Source: Prauserella marina (lineage in GTDB: Bacteria > Actinomycetota > Actinomycetes > Mycobacteriales > Pseudonocardiaceae). From it: a DNA stretch of 64,000 bases. A model generated the notes under the pieces. The model was not told the origin of the DNA. It ran no database searches and saw only the letters and a list, made by a program, of their open reading frames with translations. Shown here one piece after another: positions 1-8,583 of this stretch (the first letter of the stretch is position 1; each line of letters starts with the position of its first letter). Made by a program: the position numbers and the translations under genes. The stretch lies in assembly GCF_002240355.1 (NCBI RefSeq), contig NZ_CP016353.1, positions 2,344,501 to 2,408,500 on the forward strand. Reading direction: 5' to 3'.

Positions 1-146
1 AGGTCGGTGAGGAACTGTTCATCAGTGAGAAGACGGTGAGCGTGCACCTGTCGCGGGCGATGGCCAAGCTCGGCGCGAGCAGGAGGGCCGAGGCGGTGGC
101 CATCGCCTACGAGCGAGGGCTGCTCAGCGCGGCCCCCGCTCCCTGA
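1..146 (+). CDS. LuxR-type DNA-binding regulator, C-terminal fragment
   Basis: The window opens inside this gene, so only the last 48 codons are visible (reading frame begins at base 3). They encode the recognition half of a LuxR-family helix-turn-helix: FISEKTVSVHLSRAMAKLG matches the usual ISxKTVxxHxxxxxxKLG pattern, followed by RRAEAVAIAYERGLL. Such domains close NarL/FixJ response regulators and large ATP-binding LuxR regulators; which kind this is cannot be told without the upstream part. It converges on the aldehyde dehydrogenase gene, with 15 bases between the stop codons. Confidence 0.8.
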   Translation, partial: VGEELFISEKTVSVHLSRAMAKLGASRRAEAVAIAYERGLLSAAPAP

Positions 147-155
147 CCGGATTTC

Positions 156-170
156 GGGCGGCTACCGCCC
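156..170. terminator. Small hairpin between convergent genes
   Basis: GGGCGG and CCGCCC form a perfect 6-bp stem around the trinucleotide CTA, which is the stop codon of the minus-strand dehydrogenase. It lies between two convergent genes and has no T-tract. A role as a bidirectional terminator is inferred from position only. Confidence 0.35.
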
Positions 171-1763
171 AGGCAGGCGGCGCAGTGCCTTCATGCCCGC
201 GGTCATGGCGCGGGCCCACAACCGTGGCGGGACACCGCGAACGGGCCGCAGCCGGATACCGCGCTGCACGGCGATTGCCTGCGCCTCGGTGTACTTCAGC
301 AGCCCCTCCACGCCGTTTCGCCTGCCAACGCCCGATTCCTTCATCCCGCCCATCGGAAGGCCCACGGTGCCGAAGGTCGCCGCGTAACCCTCGTTGACGT
401 TGACGGTGCCCGCCTTGAGCCTGGCCGCGACCTCCCAGCCGTGCTTGCCGGAACCGGCCCACACGCTGGCATTGAGGCCGAACGGCGTGTCGTTGGCCAT
501 GGCGATGGCATCGTCCACATCGGAGTATCCGTAGACCGAGACGACCGGGCCGAAGGTTTCCTCGGCGAACAGTTTCGCCCCGGGGCCGACGCCGGTGAGA
601 ATCGTCGGCTCGTAGAAGAGAGGACCGATGTCGGGGCGGGCGCTGCCTCCGGTCAGCACGGTCGCTCCCTTCGCTTTCGCATCGTCCACATGCGACGATA
701 CGGCGGCGAGCTGGGCCGCCGAGGTCAGCGATCCCATGCCCGCGCCGTAATCGAGCGCGCCGCCGAGCCGCAGCGCTTCGGTCTTGGCAGTGAACGCCTT
801 GGTGAACTCGTCGCGGATGCTGTCGTGCACGTAGATCCGTTCGACGGAGACACACAGTTGTCCCGCCGAGGAGAAGCAGGCGGTGACCGCGCCCGCCGCC
901 GCCTTGGCGACGTCGGCGTCGGGCAGCACGATCATCGGGTTCTTGCCGCCCAGTTCGAGCGAGAATCCGGTCAGTCTTCCCGCGATCCGCGAGGCGAGCC
1001 GTTTGCCGGTGGGGGTCGATCCGGTGAAGCCGACATAGTCGGATTCCTCGATGAGGGCGTCGCCGATGTCGGAGCCCCTTCCCAGCACGATCTGCCACGC
1101 GTCGAGGGGAAGTCCGGCCTGCTCGGCCAGTTCGTGCAGCCACAGCGCCGACAACGCGGTCTGGTTGTCCGGTTTCTGCACGACCGCGTTACCCGCGGCC
1201 AGCGCGGGCAGTACGTCCATGGCGGTGAGCGCGAGCGGGTAGTTCCACGGCGAGATGATCCCGACGACGCCCTTGGGGTGGCGGAGTTCGCCCGCTTTCG
1301 TCAGCAGCGGGAGGAGGCCCGCCGCGCGTTTCGGAGCGAGGATGCGGGCGCTGTGCTTGCCGTAGTAGGCGGCCACCAGTGCCGTGGCGCTGATCTCGTC
1401 GAAGGCGTCGAGCCGCGCTTTGCCCGCTTCGAGTTGAACGAGGTCCAGCGCCTCGTCCTGATGCCGCAGCACCAGTTCGTGCAGGCGCAGCAGCACCCGC
1501 TGGCGGTCGGCGACCGGGGTCGTGGCCCAGGAGCGCTGGGCGGTGCGGGCCGCGCGGAAGGCGGCCCTGGTTTCGGCGTCGTCGGCCTGCGGAAGTACGG
1601 CGGTGGTGAGTCCGGTGAAAGGGGCCCTCGTCTCGGCCGGTTCCGCGTTGCGGCCTCCCGAGGCCCGCGCGCAGAGCGCGGTCGCGCGAACGAGGGCGGG
1701 AGCGCCGACGACGCCGCCGATCGTGCCCGGCTGCTGTGCCTTCACGGGAAACGTGCTGGTCAT
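162..1763 (-). CDS. gabD2: Succinate-semialdehyde dehydrogenase (NADP+), GabD2 type
   Basis: A 533-residue aldehyde dehydrogenase that would oxidise succinic semialdehyde to succinate in the GABA shunt. The catalytic glutamate sits in the SLELGGKN motif (about residue 270) and the nucleophilic cysteine in GQLCVSVERIY (about 303); FTGSTPTGK is the cofactor-binding loop. Length and the QLCVSVERIYVH stretch resemble mycobacterial GabD2. The ATG at 1763 is chosen because GGAGGGG stands just before it; the frame stays open 35 codons further upstream but without a ribosome site. Exact aldehyde preference is family inference. Confidence 0.82.
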   Translation of the reverse strand: MTSTFPVKAQQPGTIGGVVGAPALVRATALCARASGGRNAEPAETRAPFTGLTTAVLPQADDAETRAAFRAARTAQRSWATTPVADRQRVLLRLHELVLRHQDEALDLVQLEAGKARLDAFDEISATALVAAYYGKHSARILAPKRAAGLLPLLTKAGELRHPKGVVGIISPWNYPLALTAMDVLPALAAGNAVVQKPDNQTALSALWLHELAEQAGLPLDAWQIVLGRGSDIGDALIEESDYVGFTGSTPTGKRLASRIAGRLTGFSLELGGKNPMIVLPDADVAKAAAGAVTACFSSAGQLCVSVERIYVHDSIRDEFTKAFTAKTEALRLGGALDYGAGMGSLTSAAQLAAVSSHVDDAKAKGATVLTGGSARPDIGPLFYEPTILTGVGPGAKLFAEETFGPVVSVYGYSDVDDAIAMANDTPFGLNASVWAGSGKHGWEVAARLKAGTVNVNEGYAATFGTVGLPMGGMKESGVGRRNGVEGLLKYTEAQAIAVQRGIRLRPVRGVPPRLWARAMTAGMKALRRLPGR

Positions 1764-1785
1764 GACCCCTCCGATAGCAGCGTTG

Positions 1786-2403
1786 TTACCGACGGGTAGA
1801 GCATACCGCGAGTATGGCCGCGACCGCCGCCACCACGCTTCCGGCAAGCAGTACCCACAGCCCTGCACCCGTCGCGTACGCCTGTTCCCACGAGCTGCCG
1901 CCCGAAAGTGTTTGCACCTTGGCGTTGCTCATCGTTCCTGACACCGACAGCGCGAGCATCCCGGCCGAGGCGACGATTCCACCTCCGGTGGCGGCGACTC
2001 CGATGCCCGCGGCCCGGCGCGCCCTGCCATCCCGCGCCCATGCCCGCACGGCCGTGAAGAGCAGCAGCAGGAACGCGCCCGCGACGAACGGAATGCCGAA
2101 GTAAGGGGGATGACTGTCGCCGACGACGCTTGCCAGTGTTTCCGCGTCCGGCATGGGGTCGAAGCTCGTCGACCACGCCGTCGTCTCCTGGAGGACGACG
2201 CGGTCGCCGTCCTGGAGATAGGAGTAGCTCAGGTAGGTCAGGAACGTGCCGCCGCCAAGCGCGGCCGCCGCGATCGCGCCGAGGATCAGGCCGGTGATGC
2301 CCATGCGGGAAGGCCCGCGCGGCGGGCTCCCCGGTACCCGGGTCTGGGGCGACGGAGGTATCCAGGGCAGCGGTTGCGGTATTTGCGGGTGTGGTGTCGT
2401 CAT
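1786..2403 (-). CDS. Hypothetical integral membrane protein
   Basis: About 205 residues with a proline-rich cytoplasmic start (MTTPHPQIPQPLPWIPPSP) followed by four hydrophobic segments: near residues 35-55 (ITGLILGAIAAAALGGGTF), 105-122, 135-155 and 180-203. The loop between the first two carries the sequence that would face outside. I do not recognise the family. It stands upstream of and in the same direction as gabD2, 22 bases from its start. No good ribosome binding site precedes the ATG; a longer reading frame exists but is less likely. Confidence 0.6.
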   Translation of the reverse strand: MTTPHPQIPQPLPWIPPSPQTRVPGSPPRGPSRMGITGLILGAIAAAALGGGTFLTYLSYSYLQDGDRVVLQETTAWSTSFDPMPDAETLASVVGDSHPPYFGIPFVAGAFLLLLFTAVRAWARDGRARRAAGIGVAATGGGIVASAGMLALSVSGTMSNAKVQTLSGGSSWEQAYATGAGLWVLLAGSVVAAVAAILAVCSTRR

Positions 2404-2470
2404 GCCCGCTAGGACCATGCCGATAGGTATTTCGTTCCGCAAACGAGCAAATCGCACGATGGGTGCACGG

Positions 2471-3073
2471 TCAGGCGAAGTGGCTGATCACGATTCGTTT
2501 CCACTCGGCGAGAAGCTGCTCGCGGCGGTGCGGATCGCCGCCCAGTTCGGCGTCGAGCGCCAGGCCCCTGGTGAGGTTGACCGTCAGCCAGTACACGAGC
2601 TCGACCTTCTCCCTGGGAAGACTGCCCGACATGGTCGCGATGTCTTCGAGAGTGGAGCGGCCGAGCGCGCGGTCGACGGGCCGCATCGCGGCCCGGAGTT
2701 CGGCGTCGGTGCGCGCCGCGATCCACAGCTCCGTCGCGGCGATCGCCAGCGTGCCGGAGTAGGACTCCCACAGCAGGTCGATGGCCGCGGTGATCCTGGC
2801 CGTTCCCTCGGGCAGCCGGTCCAGATCGGTGGCGCCCTTGTCCTTGAGCTTGCCCGCGAGCTGTTCGACGGCGGCCGCCATCAGTTCCGCCTTCGTCGCG
2901 AAGTGGTGCTGGACCGCTCCTTTCGACACCCCAGCCCTCGCGCAGATCTCCGGCATCGAGGTCCGGCCGTAGCCCAGTTCGACGAGGCAGTCGATGGTGG
3001 CGTCCAGTAGCGCCGTCCTCGTCCGTTCGCTGCGCTGGGCCTGCGTGCGGTGCCCTCTGTCCTGGGCGGTCAC
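2471..3073 (-). CDS. TetR-family transcriptional regulator
   Basis: A 200-residue TetR repressor. The helix-turn-helix lies near residues 20-65 (LLDATIDCLVELGYGRTSM, then ICARAGVSKGAVQHHFATK), and the rest is a helical ligand-binding domain. The GTG start at 3073 follows a GGGGAAAAGG ribosome site; a much longer frame exists upstream but runs antisense to the dehydrogenase. It is divergent from the acyl-CoA dehydrogenase/racemase operon, with a palindrome (3126-3143) between them, so it probably controls that operon and itself. The likely ligand is an acyl-CoA or fatty acid, by analogy with other TetR/FadE pairs; this is inference. Confidence 0.85.
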   Translation of the reverse strand: MTAQDRGHRTQAQRSERTRTALLDATIDCLVELGYGRTSMPEICARAGVSKGAVQHHFATKAELMAAAVEQLAGKLKDKGATDLDRLPEGTARITAAIDLLWESYSGTLAIAATELWIAARTDAELRAAMRPVDRALGRSTLEDIATMSGSLPREKVELVYWLTVNLTRGLALDAELGGDPHRREQLLAEWKRIVISHFA

Positions 3074-3107
3074 CCTTTTCCCCTTTACCCGTCGCGGCTG
3101 TCGCTGT

Positions 3108-3143
3108 ACATTCCGGGCAGAACTTACATTCCAGATGGAATGT
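3108..3143. promoter_or_regulatory. Operator for the divergent TetR regulator
   Basis: ACATTCC-AGAT-GGAATGT is a perfect 7-bp inverted repeat at 3126-3143, preceded by a further ACATTCC half-site at 3108-3114. Both lie in the 102-base gap between the divergent TetR and acyl-CoA dehydrogenase starts, where a repressor would cover both promoters. This is not a KstR-type site. Confidence 0.6.
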
Positions 3144-3175
3144 TTTCCAGTCGCCGGTGACGAGGAGGACAGGCC

Positions 3176-4327
3176 GTGGCGTTGCGGATCCAGCGAAGCT
3201 CCTGGATGAACGAGGACCTCGACGATTTCCGGCAGCTCGCGAAAACCTTCTGCCAGAAGGAACTCACGCCGAATCAGGATCGGTGGATCGCGGCCAAGCA
3301 GGTCGACCGTGCACTGTGGACGAAAGCGGGCGAGGTCGGTCTGCTCGCGCTGTCGATCCCCGAGGAATACGGCGGAGGCGGCGGAACCTTCGCGCACGAG
3401 ACGGTGCTGTACGAGGAACAGGCTCGCAGCGGTGACGGCGCGTGGGGTGTTTCGGTGCACAACGGCATCGTCGCCCACTACCTGCTCGCCTACGCCGACG
3501 AGGAGAAGAAGCGTGAATGGCTGCCGAAGCTCGCCAGCGGCGAGTACGTCGGCGCCATCGCCATGACCGAACCCGGCACTGGGTCGGATCTGCAGGGCAT
3601 CAAGACTCGCGCGGTGCGGGAAGGTGACGAGTACGTCATCAACGGCGCGAAGACCTTCATCACCAACGGCGCACACGCCGATCTCGTCGTCGCCGCGGTC
3701 AAGACCGATCCCAGTGAGGGCGCGAAAGGTGTTTCGCTCGTCGTCATCGAGACGTCGGCACCGGGATTCCGCAGGGGCAGGGTGCTCGACAAGGTCGGGC
3801 TGCGCGGCCAGGACACCGCCGAGCTGTTCTTCGACGACGTGCGGGTCCCCTCCGCGAACCTGCTCGGTACCGAAGAGGGGCAGGGCTTCATCCAGCTCAT
3901 GCAGCAACTGCCCCAGGAACGGCTCATCATCGCCGTCACCGCGGTGGCCGGCATGGAGGCCGCGATCGAACAGACCCTCGATTACACCAAGGAGCGCACC
4001 GCCTTCGGGCGGCCCGTCTTTTCCTTCCAGAACACCAAGTTCACGCTCGCGGAAGCCGCGACGGAGGCGGCCGTGGCGAGGGCTTTCCTCGACCAGTGCG
4101 TCGAACGGCACCTCAAGGGCGAGCTGGACGTCCAGGGCGCGGCGATGGCGAAACTGTGGACGACGGAGCGGGTCAACAAGGTCATCGACGACTGCGTGCA
4201 GCTCTTCGGCGGCTACGGCTACATGACCGAATACCCGATCGCGAGGGCGTGGGCAGACGTGCGCATCTCGCGCATCTTCGGCGGTACCAGCGAAATCATG
4301 AAGGACATCATCTCAAGGACCCTGTGA
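3176..4327 (+). CDS. Acyl-CoA dehydrogenase (FadE family)
   Basis: A 383-residue flavoprotein that introduces the alpha,beta double bond into an acyl-CoA. The N-terminal helical domain is followed by the FAD/substrate motifs AIAMTEPGTGSDLQGIKT (about residues 123-140) and the C-terminal RTAFGRPVFSFQ and QLFGGYGYMTEYPIARAWAD. The usual MCAD glutamate position reads GGT in RIFGGTSEIM; a glutamate in AAIEQTLDYTKERTAFG sits where isovaleryl- and long-chain dehydrogenases keep theirs, suggesting a branched or long substrate. The GTG start follows GAGGAGGAC. It is probably co-transcribed with the racemase downstream. Confidence 0.88.
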   Translation: MALRIQRSSWMNEDLDDFRQLAKTFCQKELTPNQDRWIAAKQVDRALWTKAGEVGLLALSIPEEYGGGGGTFAHETVLYEEQARSGDGAWGVSVHNGIVAHYLLAYADEEKKREWLPKLASGEYVGAIAMTEPGTGSDLQGIKTRAVREGDEYVINGAKTFITNGAHADLVVAAVKTDPSEGAKGVSLVVIETSAPGFRRGRVLDKVGLRGQDTAELFFDDVRVPSANLLGTEEGQGFIQLMQQLPQERLIIAVTAVAGMEAAIEQTLDYTKERTAFGRPVFSFQNTKFTLAEAATEAAVARAFLDQCVERHLKGELDVQGAAMAKLWTTERVNKVIDDCVQLFGGYGYMTEYPIARAWADVRISRIFGGTSEIMKDIISRTL

Positions 4328-4379
4328 GCCCGGTGGTGACGACAGGGAACGACAGGACAATGTGGAAGGACGGCAATCG

Positions 4380-5522
4380 ATGAAGGCAGGACCGCTCGGC
4401 GGTCTGAAGGTGATCGAACTGGCCGGGCTCGCACCCGCGCCGTTCGCCTGCACCGTGCTCGCCGACCTCGGCGCCGACGTCATCAGGGTCGACAGGTCGG
4501 TGCCGGGGGAGGACGTGCTGGCCCTGCCCTACGACCCGCTGGGGCGGGGCAGGAGAAGCATCGGCGTCAACACCAAGACCGCCGAAGGCGTCGAGGTGGT
4601 GCTCGCGCTCGCCGAAAAGGCCGATGTGCTCATCGAGGGCTTCCGGCCGGGTGTCGCCGAACGCATCGGCCTCGGGCCCGAGCAGGTGCGGGCGCGCAAT
4701 CCGAGGTTGATCTACGGCAGGGTGACCGGCTGGGGACAGGACGGGCCGCTCGCGCGCACCGCCGGGCACGACATCAACTACCTCGCGCTGTCCGGCGTGC
4801 TCGACACCATCGGCAGGGAGGGCGAACGCCCCGTGCCGCCGGTGAACTATCTCGGCGACTTCGGCGGGGGAGGGCTCTTCCTCGCCATGGGGGTGCTGTC
4901 GGCGTTGTACGAGCGCACGTCCTCGGGCATGGGCCAGGTCGTCGACGCCTCGATGGTCGACGGCGCCGCGCTGCTGAGCACCCAGCTCTTCGGGCTCAAG
5001 GCCAGCGGAGCGTGGGAAGGCGAACGGGGGCGGAACCTGCTCGACGGCGGCGCCCCTTTCTACGACACCTATGAATGCGCCGACGGCAAGTACGTCGCGG
5101 TGGGCGCGCTGGAGATGCGGTTCTGGGCCGCCCTTGTCCAGGTTCTCGATCTCGACGCCGCCGAACTTCCCGTTCACCTCGACCAGCGGGAGTGGCCGAA
5201 GCTGCGCGGGATACTGGCCGAGGCGATCGGCAGGTGGAACCGCGACGAACTCGTGGCGAGGGCCGAGGGCACCGACGCCTGCGTCACGCCCGTGCTCAGC
5301 CCGTGGGAAGCGGCCGAGCATCCGCACAACGCGGCGCGGGGCACGTTCGTCGACGTCGGCGGCGTGCGCCAGCCCGCCCCTGGTCCCAAGTTCGACCGGA
5401 CCCCGCCCGCGACACCGGAGCCACCGCGCGAGAAGGGCGCCGACACCGCGGATGTGCTGGCGGAGCTGGGATTCGACGAGGACCGGATCGCCGCTTTGCT
5501 GGCAGCGGGCGCGGTCGGCTGA
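4380..5522 (+). CDS. mcr: Alpha-methylacyl-CoA racemase (CaiB/BaiF family)
   Basis: A 380-residue CaiB/BaiF enzyme, the usual length for the bacterial racemase that interconverts (2R)- and (2S)-2-methylacyl-CoA so branched chains can be beta-oxidised. It starts GGLKVIELAGLAPAPFACT, and GWGQDGPLARTAGHDINY, NYLGDFGGGG and YDTYECADGKY carry the His, Asp and Glu that form the proton-transfer set in Mycobacterium Mcr. The start ATG at 4380 follows GGAAGGA and lies 52 bases after the dehydrogenase stop. With that dehydrogenase it makes a small 2-methyl-branched acyl-CoA module. A CoA-transferase function is the main alternative. Confidence 0.85.
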   Translation: MKAGPLGGLKVIELAGLAPAPFACTVLADLGADVIRVDRSVPGEDVLALPYDPLGRGRRSIGVNTKTAEGVEVVLALAEKADVLIEGFRPGVAERIGLGPEQVRARNPRLIYGRVTGWGQDGPLARTAGHDINYLALSGVLDTIGREGERPVPPVNYLGDFGGGGLFLAMGVLSALYERTSSGMGQVVDASMVDGAALLSTQLFGLKASGAWEGERGRNLLDGGAPFYDTYECADGKYVAVGALEMRFWAALVQVLDLDAAELPVHLDQREWPKLRGILAEAIGRWNRDELVARAEGTDACVTPVLSPWEAAEHPHNAARGTFVDVGGVRQPAPGPKFDRTPPATPEPPREKGADTADVLAELGFDEDRIAALLAAGAVG

Positions 5523-5750
5523 GCGATCGGCGCCACGGGGAGCGACGCGTGTCGGAGACCCGATCGGGGGTCAAGGTCTCCTAGGGTGGAAACGGATTCA
5601 CGACGTACGGGCGGTCACCGCTGCCGCCCGTTCGCGTGATTACCCGTCAGGATGGTCCTGGGTGAGGCATGATGGGCGAGGTACTGGCGGGAGAAGCAAC
5701 GCGAGCGCCGTGTACCCCAGCGGCATCGCCGAGACGAATCGGATGGAGCT

Positions 5751-5918
5751 ATGTCGCCGGGTCTCAAGAAAATTCTCATTTTCGGCGTCGTCGCGCTCGT
5801 GTTGTTCTTGTTGATCAGCCGGCCCAATGAGTCCGCCGATGCCGTTCAGACAGCACTAGGGTGGTTGCGCGATGGCGCGGAGGCGATCGTGACGTTCGTG
5901 CAGAGCCTGTTCTCCTGA
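5751..5918 (+). CDS. Small single-span membrane protein
   Basis: A 55-codon frame that starts with ATG after GGATGGAGCT. The product begins MSPGLKKILIFGVVALVLF: two lysines, then a 14-residue hydrophobic segment (ILIFGVVALVLFLLI) and an amphipathic tail (AVQTALGWLRDGAEAIVTFV). The layout is that of a real small membrane protein, with a strongly coding-like third-position GC pattern. It stands alone between the racemase and the next gene. No function is assigned. Confidence 0.6.
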   Translation: MSPGLKKILIFGVVALVLFLLISRPNESADAVQTALGWLRDGAEAIVTFVQSLFS

Positions 5919-6232
5919 CCTGGACCCGTTTCCCGGCCGGCACCACGTGGAGGTGTCGGCTGTTGTCGTGCGCACCGGACAGTTTTGATCACACTCCGTC
6001 GCGATTATTGATTTTTTCCTCTATTGCTCCACCATCCGGGTGGATTCCCACGGTTAAGACCCTGGTCAACGAATTCGTCGGGCCGAGGGTCTGGCGTACC
6101 ACTGGCCCCCTCTCATACGGTGCTCACATTGCGTGATCGACCGGTTTCAGGGCCTCACGCTGAACGTCATACCTGACATGTGCTCAACCAGTCTTTGACG
6201 AACGACGGCAGTGCGTTGCAGAGGAGGCAGGG
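5919..6232. other. Intergenic region, promoter-like
   Basis: These 314 bases contain no supportable gene. An A+T-rich patch near 5977-6030 stands out against the GC-rich surroundings and probably holds the promoter of the gene starting at 6233. No operator or clear terminator is visible. Confidence 0.4.
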
Positions 6233-6724
6233 ATGCGAGATCCCGGAGTTGACGCTGTGATCCGGCAGTGGGCTTCCGAGCGCCGGCAGAGCGCGGAGGA
6301 GCGGGAAATCGACCGGATCGCGTCGGCGTGGTTAGCGGAGGCACCCGCCTCGCAGGCCACTCCTGGCATTCCAGGCCAGCGGCGCGGCAGCGAAACCCCG
6401 AACTGGGCGCCGGTCGAAGCGGCCGACCCCGGATATCTCGACGCCATGCGTGAGCGGGTGCCCGAGGCTCCGCTGGAACTGCTGACCGCCGCGGCGGGCT
6501 GGTGGCAGATGATCGGCGACGTCAGCGAGGCACAGGCGTGGTGGGACGCGGGCATCAGCCCGCTCGACCAGCGCGCGCTGGACTACCGGGCCGCCGGGCT
6601 GACGCCGGAGGACCTCGGCAAGCGGCTCGGGCCGCTGACGGTTCTGGAACACCTGCGCAGGGGCAGCGCCCCAGCGTGGTGCGTGGCCAGGTTGTCGCGG
6701 CAGCGCCGCGACGCCGCGAGCTGA
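6233..6724 (+). CDS. Conserved-looking hypothetical protein
   Basis: A 163-residue soluble protein, charged and tryptophan-rich, with predicted helices throughout (for example LLTAAAGWWQMIGDVSEAQ and AWWDAGISPLDQRALDYR). The part from LDQRALDYRAAGLTPEDLGKR looks like a small helical module of the kind that ends many actinobacterial regulators. The ATG is preceded by GAGGAGGCAG at a good distance. There is no signal peptide, membrane span or known motif, and I cannot name the family. It precedes a lytic transglycosylase in the same direction, separated by 136 bases, so joint transcription is uncertain. Confidence 0.6.
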   Translation: MRDPGVDAVIRQWASERRQSAEEREIDRIASAWLAEAPASQATPGIPGQRRGSETPNWAPVEAADPGYLDAMRERVPEAPLELLTAAAGWWQMIGDVSEAQAWWDAGISPLDQRALDYRAAGLTPEDLGKRLGPLTVLEHLRRGSAPAWCVARLSRQRRDAAS

Positions 6725-6860
6725 CCCGCGCGATTCGCCCTCCGACCCGGCGTATTCCGCCCAGGCCGAACCGGGCGTCCCTGACGAACCCGTAACGCTA
6801 ACCTGCGTGAGGTCGTTGGTGAGACGTTGATACGTCGGTCGGTCGGGTGGAGGACCCAGC

Positions 6861-7721
6861 GTGCAGGAGGCGGGGACGCGGAACACGGAATCGCGTCCAG
6901 GGCTCACAGCCCTTTTTCGATTGTTCATCGTCGTACTGGTGCTCGCGATGGCGGCGGGCGGCGTGTGGCTCGTCGCGAACGCCGCCACCCCCGAGGCGGG
7001 CCCCACGACAACGGACGTCCCGGCACTCCAGGTGGAACCCGCCAGTGTGGAGCCGGGTAGCGCCGTCCCGGACAGCGATATCGTCGCGGGCGGCGACCAG
7101 GGGGCGGGGCAACCGGCGCAGCCGGGGGAAACCGGTCAGTCCAGCGAGGATCCGCTCGCGGACTGGGCGCGGCGGACCTCCCCGGCCGTCGGCGTTCCCG
7201 CCCGCGCGCTCATGGCCTACGGCAACGCCGAACTCGTGCTCGCCGACATCCAGCCCGGTTGCCAGGTGTCGTGGGCGACACTCGCCGGCATCGGCAGGGT
7301 CGAATCCGATCACGGTCGTTACGGGGGCGCGGTCCTCGGCGAGGACGGCCGCCCTTCCGAGCCCATCATCGGGGTTCCGCTCAACGGATCCGCCGGTGTC
7401 AAGGCCATTCCGGACACCGACGGCGGCGGCCTCGACGGCGATCCCGTGCACGACAGGGCGGTCGGCCCGATGCAGTTCATCCCCGGCACGTGGGCCAAGT
7501 GGGGCTCGGACGCCGACGGGGACGGGAGGGCCGACCCGCAGCAGATCGACGACGCGGCGCTGTCGGCGGCCCGGTATCTCTGCGCCGGAGACCGGGACAT
7601 GACCAGCGCCCAAGGCTGGTGGGCCGGGATCATGTCGTACAACAACTCCGTCGAGTACGCGCAGAAGGTGTTCGGCCTCGCCGACGCCTACGCGACGCAG
7701 GCCAAGACGATCGCCGGCTGA
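6861..7721 (+). CDS. Membrane-anchored lytic murein transglycosylase
   Basis: A 286-residue protein with an N-terminal membrane anchor or signal (about residues 16-40, LFRLFIVVLVLAMAAGGVWLV), a low-complexity Pro/Gly/Glu linker, and a C-terminal MltB-type (SLT_2) lysozyme-fold domain. The catalytic glutamate is in IGRVESDHGRYGG (about residue 151), and VGPMQFIPGTWAKWGSDADG is the family signature. It would cleave peptidoglycan glycan strands outside the membrane. The GTG start follows GGTGGAGGA. Length and layout resemble other actinobacterial secreted transglycosylases. Confidence 0.87.
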   Translation: MQEAGTRNTESRPGLTALFRLFIVVLVLAMAAGGVWLVANAATPEAGPTTTDVPALQVEPASVEPGSAVPDSDIVAGGDQGAGQPAQPGETGQSSEDPLADWARRTSPAVGVPARALMAYGNAELVLADIQPGCQVSWATLAGIGRVESDHGRYGGAVLGEDGRPSEPIIGVPLNGSAGVKAIPDTDGGGLDGDPVHDRAVGPMQFIPGTWAKWGSDADGDGRADPQQIDDAALSAARYLCAGDRDMTSAQGWWAGIMSYNNSVEYAQKVFGLADAYATQAKTIAG

Positions 7722-7775
7722 ACTCCGGTACCTGCGCCGCGAGCGGGCGCGCCGGTGAGTGCTAGCGTCGATGGC

Positions 7776-8228
7776 GTGTCCTTGAGCCGAACCGTGACCA
7801 ACAGGCTCGCGATCGTGGGCGTCTCCGCGCTGAGCCTGGTCATCTGCTGTGGGCTCGCGTGGTGGCAGTGGGAGCGCTTCTCCTCAGCGGGAGGCTCCTT
7901 TCAGAACCTCGGCTACGTGTTGCAGTGGCCGCTGTTCGGTCTGTTTCCCGCGTTCATGTTCTGGCGGATCCGCAAGCTGAACAAGCAGGCGAAGGCGGCG
8001 GAGCAGGCTGAGCTGGCTGAACGCACGGAGCGGGACGCCGAAGCCGAGGTGCCGGATATGCCACAACAGCGCGCCGAGACCCGGCCGCCCGCGACCACCG
8101 CCCGTACTGTCGGTAATGTCGAGATCGGCGAAGCGGACGCGGGACAGCTCGATCCCGAGGACGCCGAGCTTGCCGCCTACAACAGGTATCTGGCCGAGTT
8201 GAACGCCCGTGACCAAGAGGTGAAATGA
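7776..8228 (+). CDS. Hypothetical membrane protein with a charged C-terminal tail
   Basis: About 150 residues: two transmembrane segments (LAIVGVSALSLVICCGLAWW near 10-30 and YVLQWPLFGLFPAFMFW near 48-64), then a coiled-coil-like acidic/basic tail starting KLNKQAKAAEQAELAERTER. The GTG at 7776 is preferred because a TAGCGT -10 box ends 7 bases before it, giving a leaderless message; GTG at 7755 is an in-frame alternative. It is followed after one base by the DUF3817 gene, so both are probably co-transcribed membrane proteins. Function unknown. Confidence 0.6.
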   Translation: MSLSRTVTNRLAIVGVSALSLVICCGLAWWQWERFSSAGGSFQNLGYVLQWPLFGLFPAFMFWRIRKLNKQAKAAEQAELAERTERDAEAEVPDMPQQRAETRPPATTARTVGNVEIGEADAGQLDPEDAELAAYNRYLAELNARDQEVK

Positions 8229-8229
8229 C

Positions 8230-8583
8230 ATGGTGACGACCGAAAGCGACGACACGACGGTGGCGCCCGCTCCGGTGTCCCTCAAGGGCCCGTTGCTGCG
8301 GTTTCGCGTGCTGGCCTACCTGACGGGTGTCGGCCTGCTCGGCCTGACCCTGGCTTTCGTGCTCAAGTACGCGTTCGACGCGCCGGGCATGATGGGCTGG
8401 ATCGGCGTCACCCACGGCGGGCTCTACATGGTCTATCTCGTCGTCGCCGTCGACCTCGCGCTGAAAGCCCGCTGGTCGATCAAGGGAACCGTCGCGGTCT
8501 TGCTGGCGGGCACCATTCCGTTCCTGTCGTTCGTCGCCGAACGCAAGGTCACACAGAGGGTTCAGGCAGGCAAGAAGCTCTGA
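8230..8583 (+). CDS. DUF3817 integral membrane protein
   Basis: A 117-residue protein with three membrane segments: ALAYLTGVGLLGLTLAFVLK-like start (about residues 26-48), GWIGVTHGGLYMVYLVVAVD (58-80) and GTVAVLLAGTIPFLSFVAE (88-108). The GWIGVTHGGLYMVYL motif and the F-x-A-E-R-K end are those of the DUF3817 family, common in actinobacteria and of unknown role. Its start is one base after the preceding stop. Its 3' end overlaps the convergent SpeE-like gene by 35 bases. Confidence 0.75.
   Translation: MVTTESDDTTVAPAPVSLKGPLLRFRVLAYLTGVGLLGLTLAFVLKYAFDAPGMMGWIGVTHGGLYMVYLVVAVDLALKARWSIKGTVAVLLAGTIPFLSFVAERKVTQRVQAGKKL

Noticed and set aside
2471-4111. 546-codon minus-strand reading frame through the acyl-CoA dehydrogenase
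   Set aside because: Only its last 200 codons are a protein (TetR). The rest is antisense to the dehydrogenase and has no family features.
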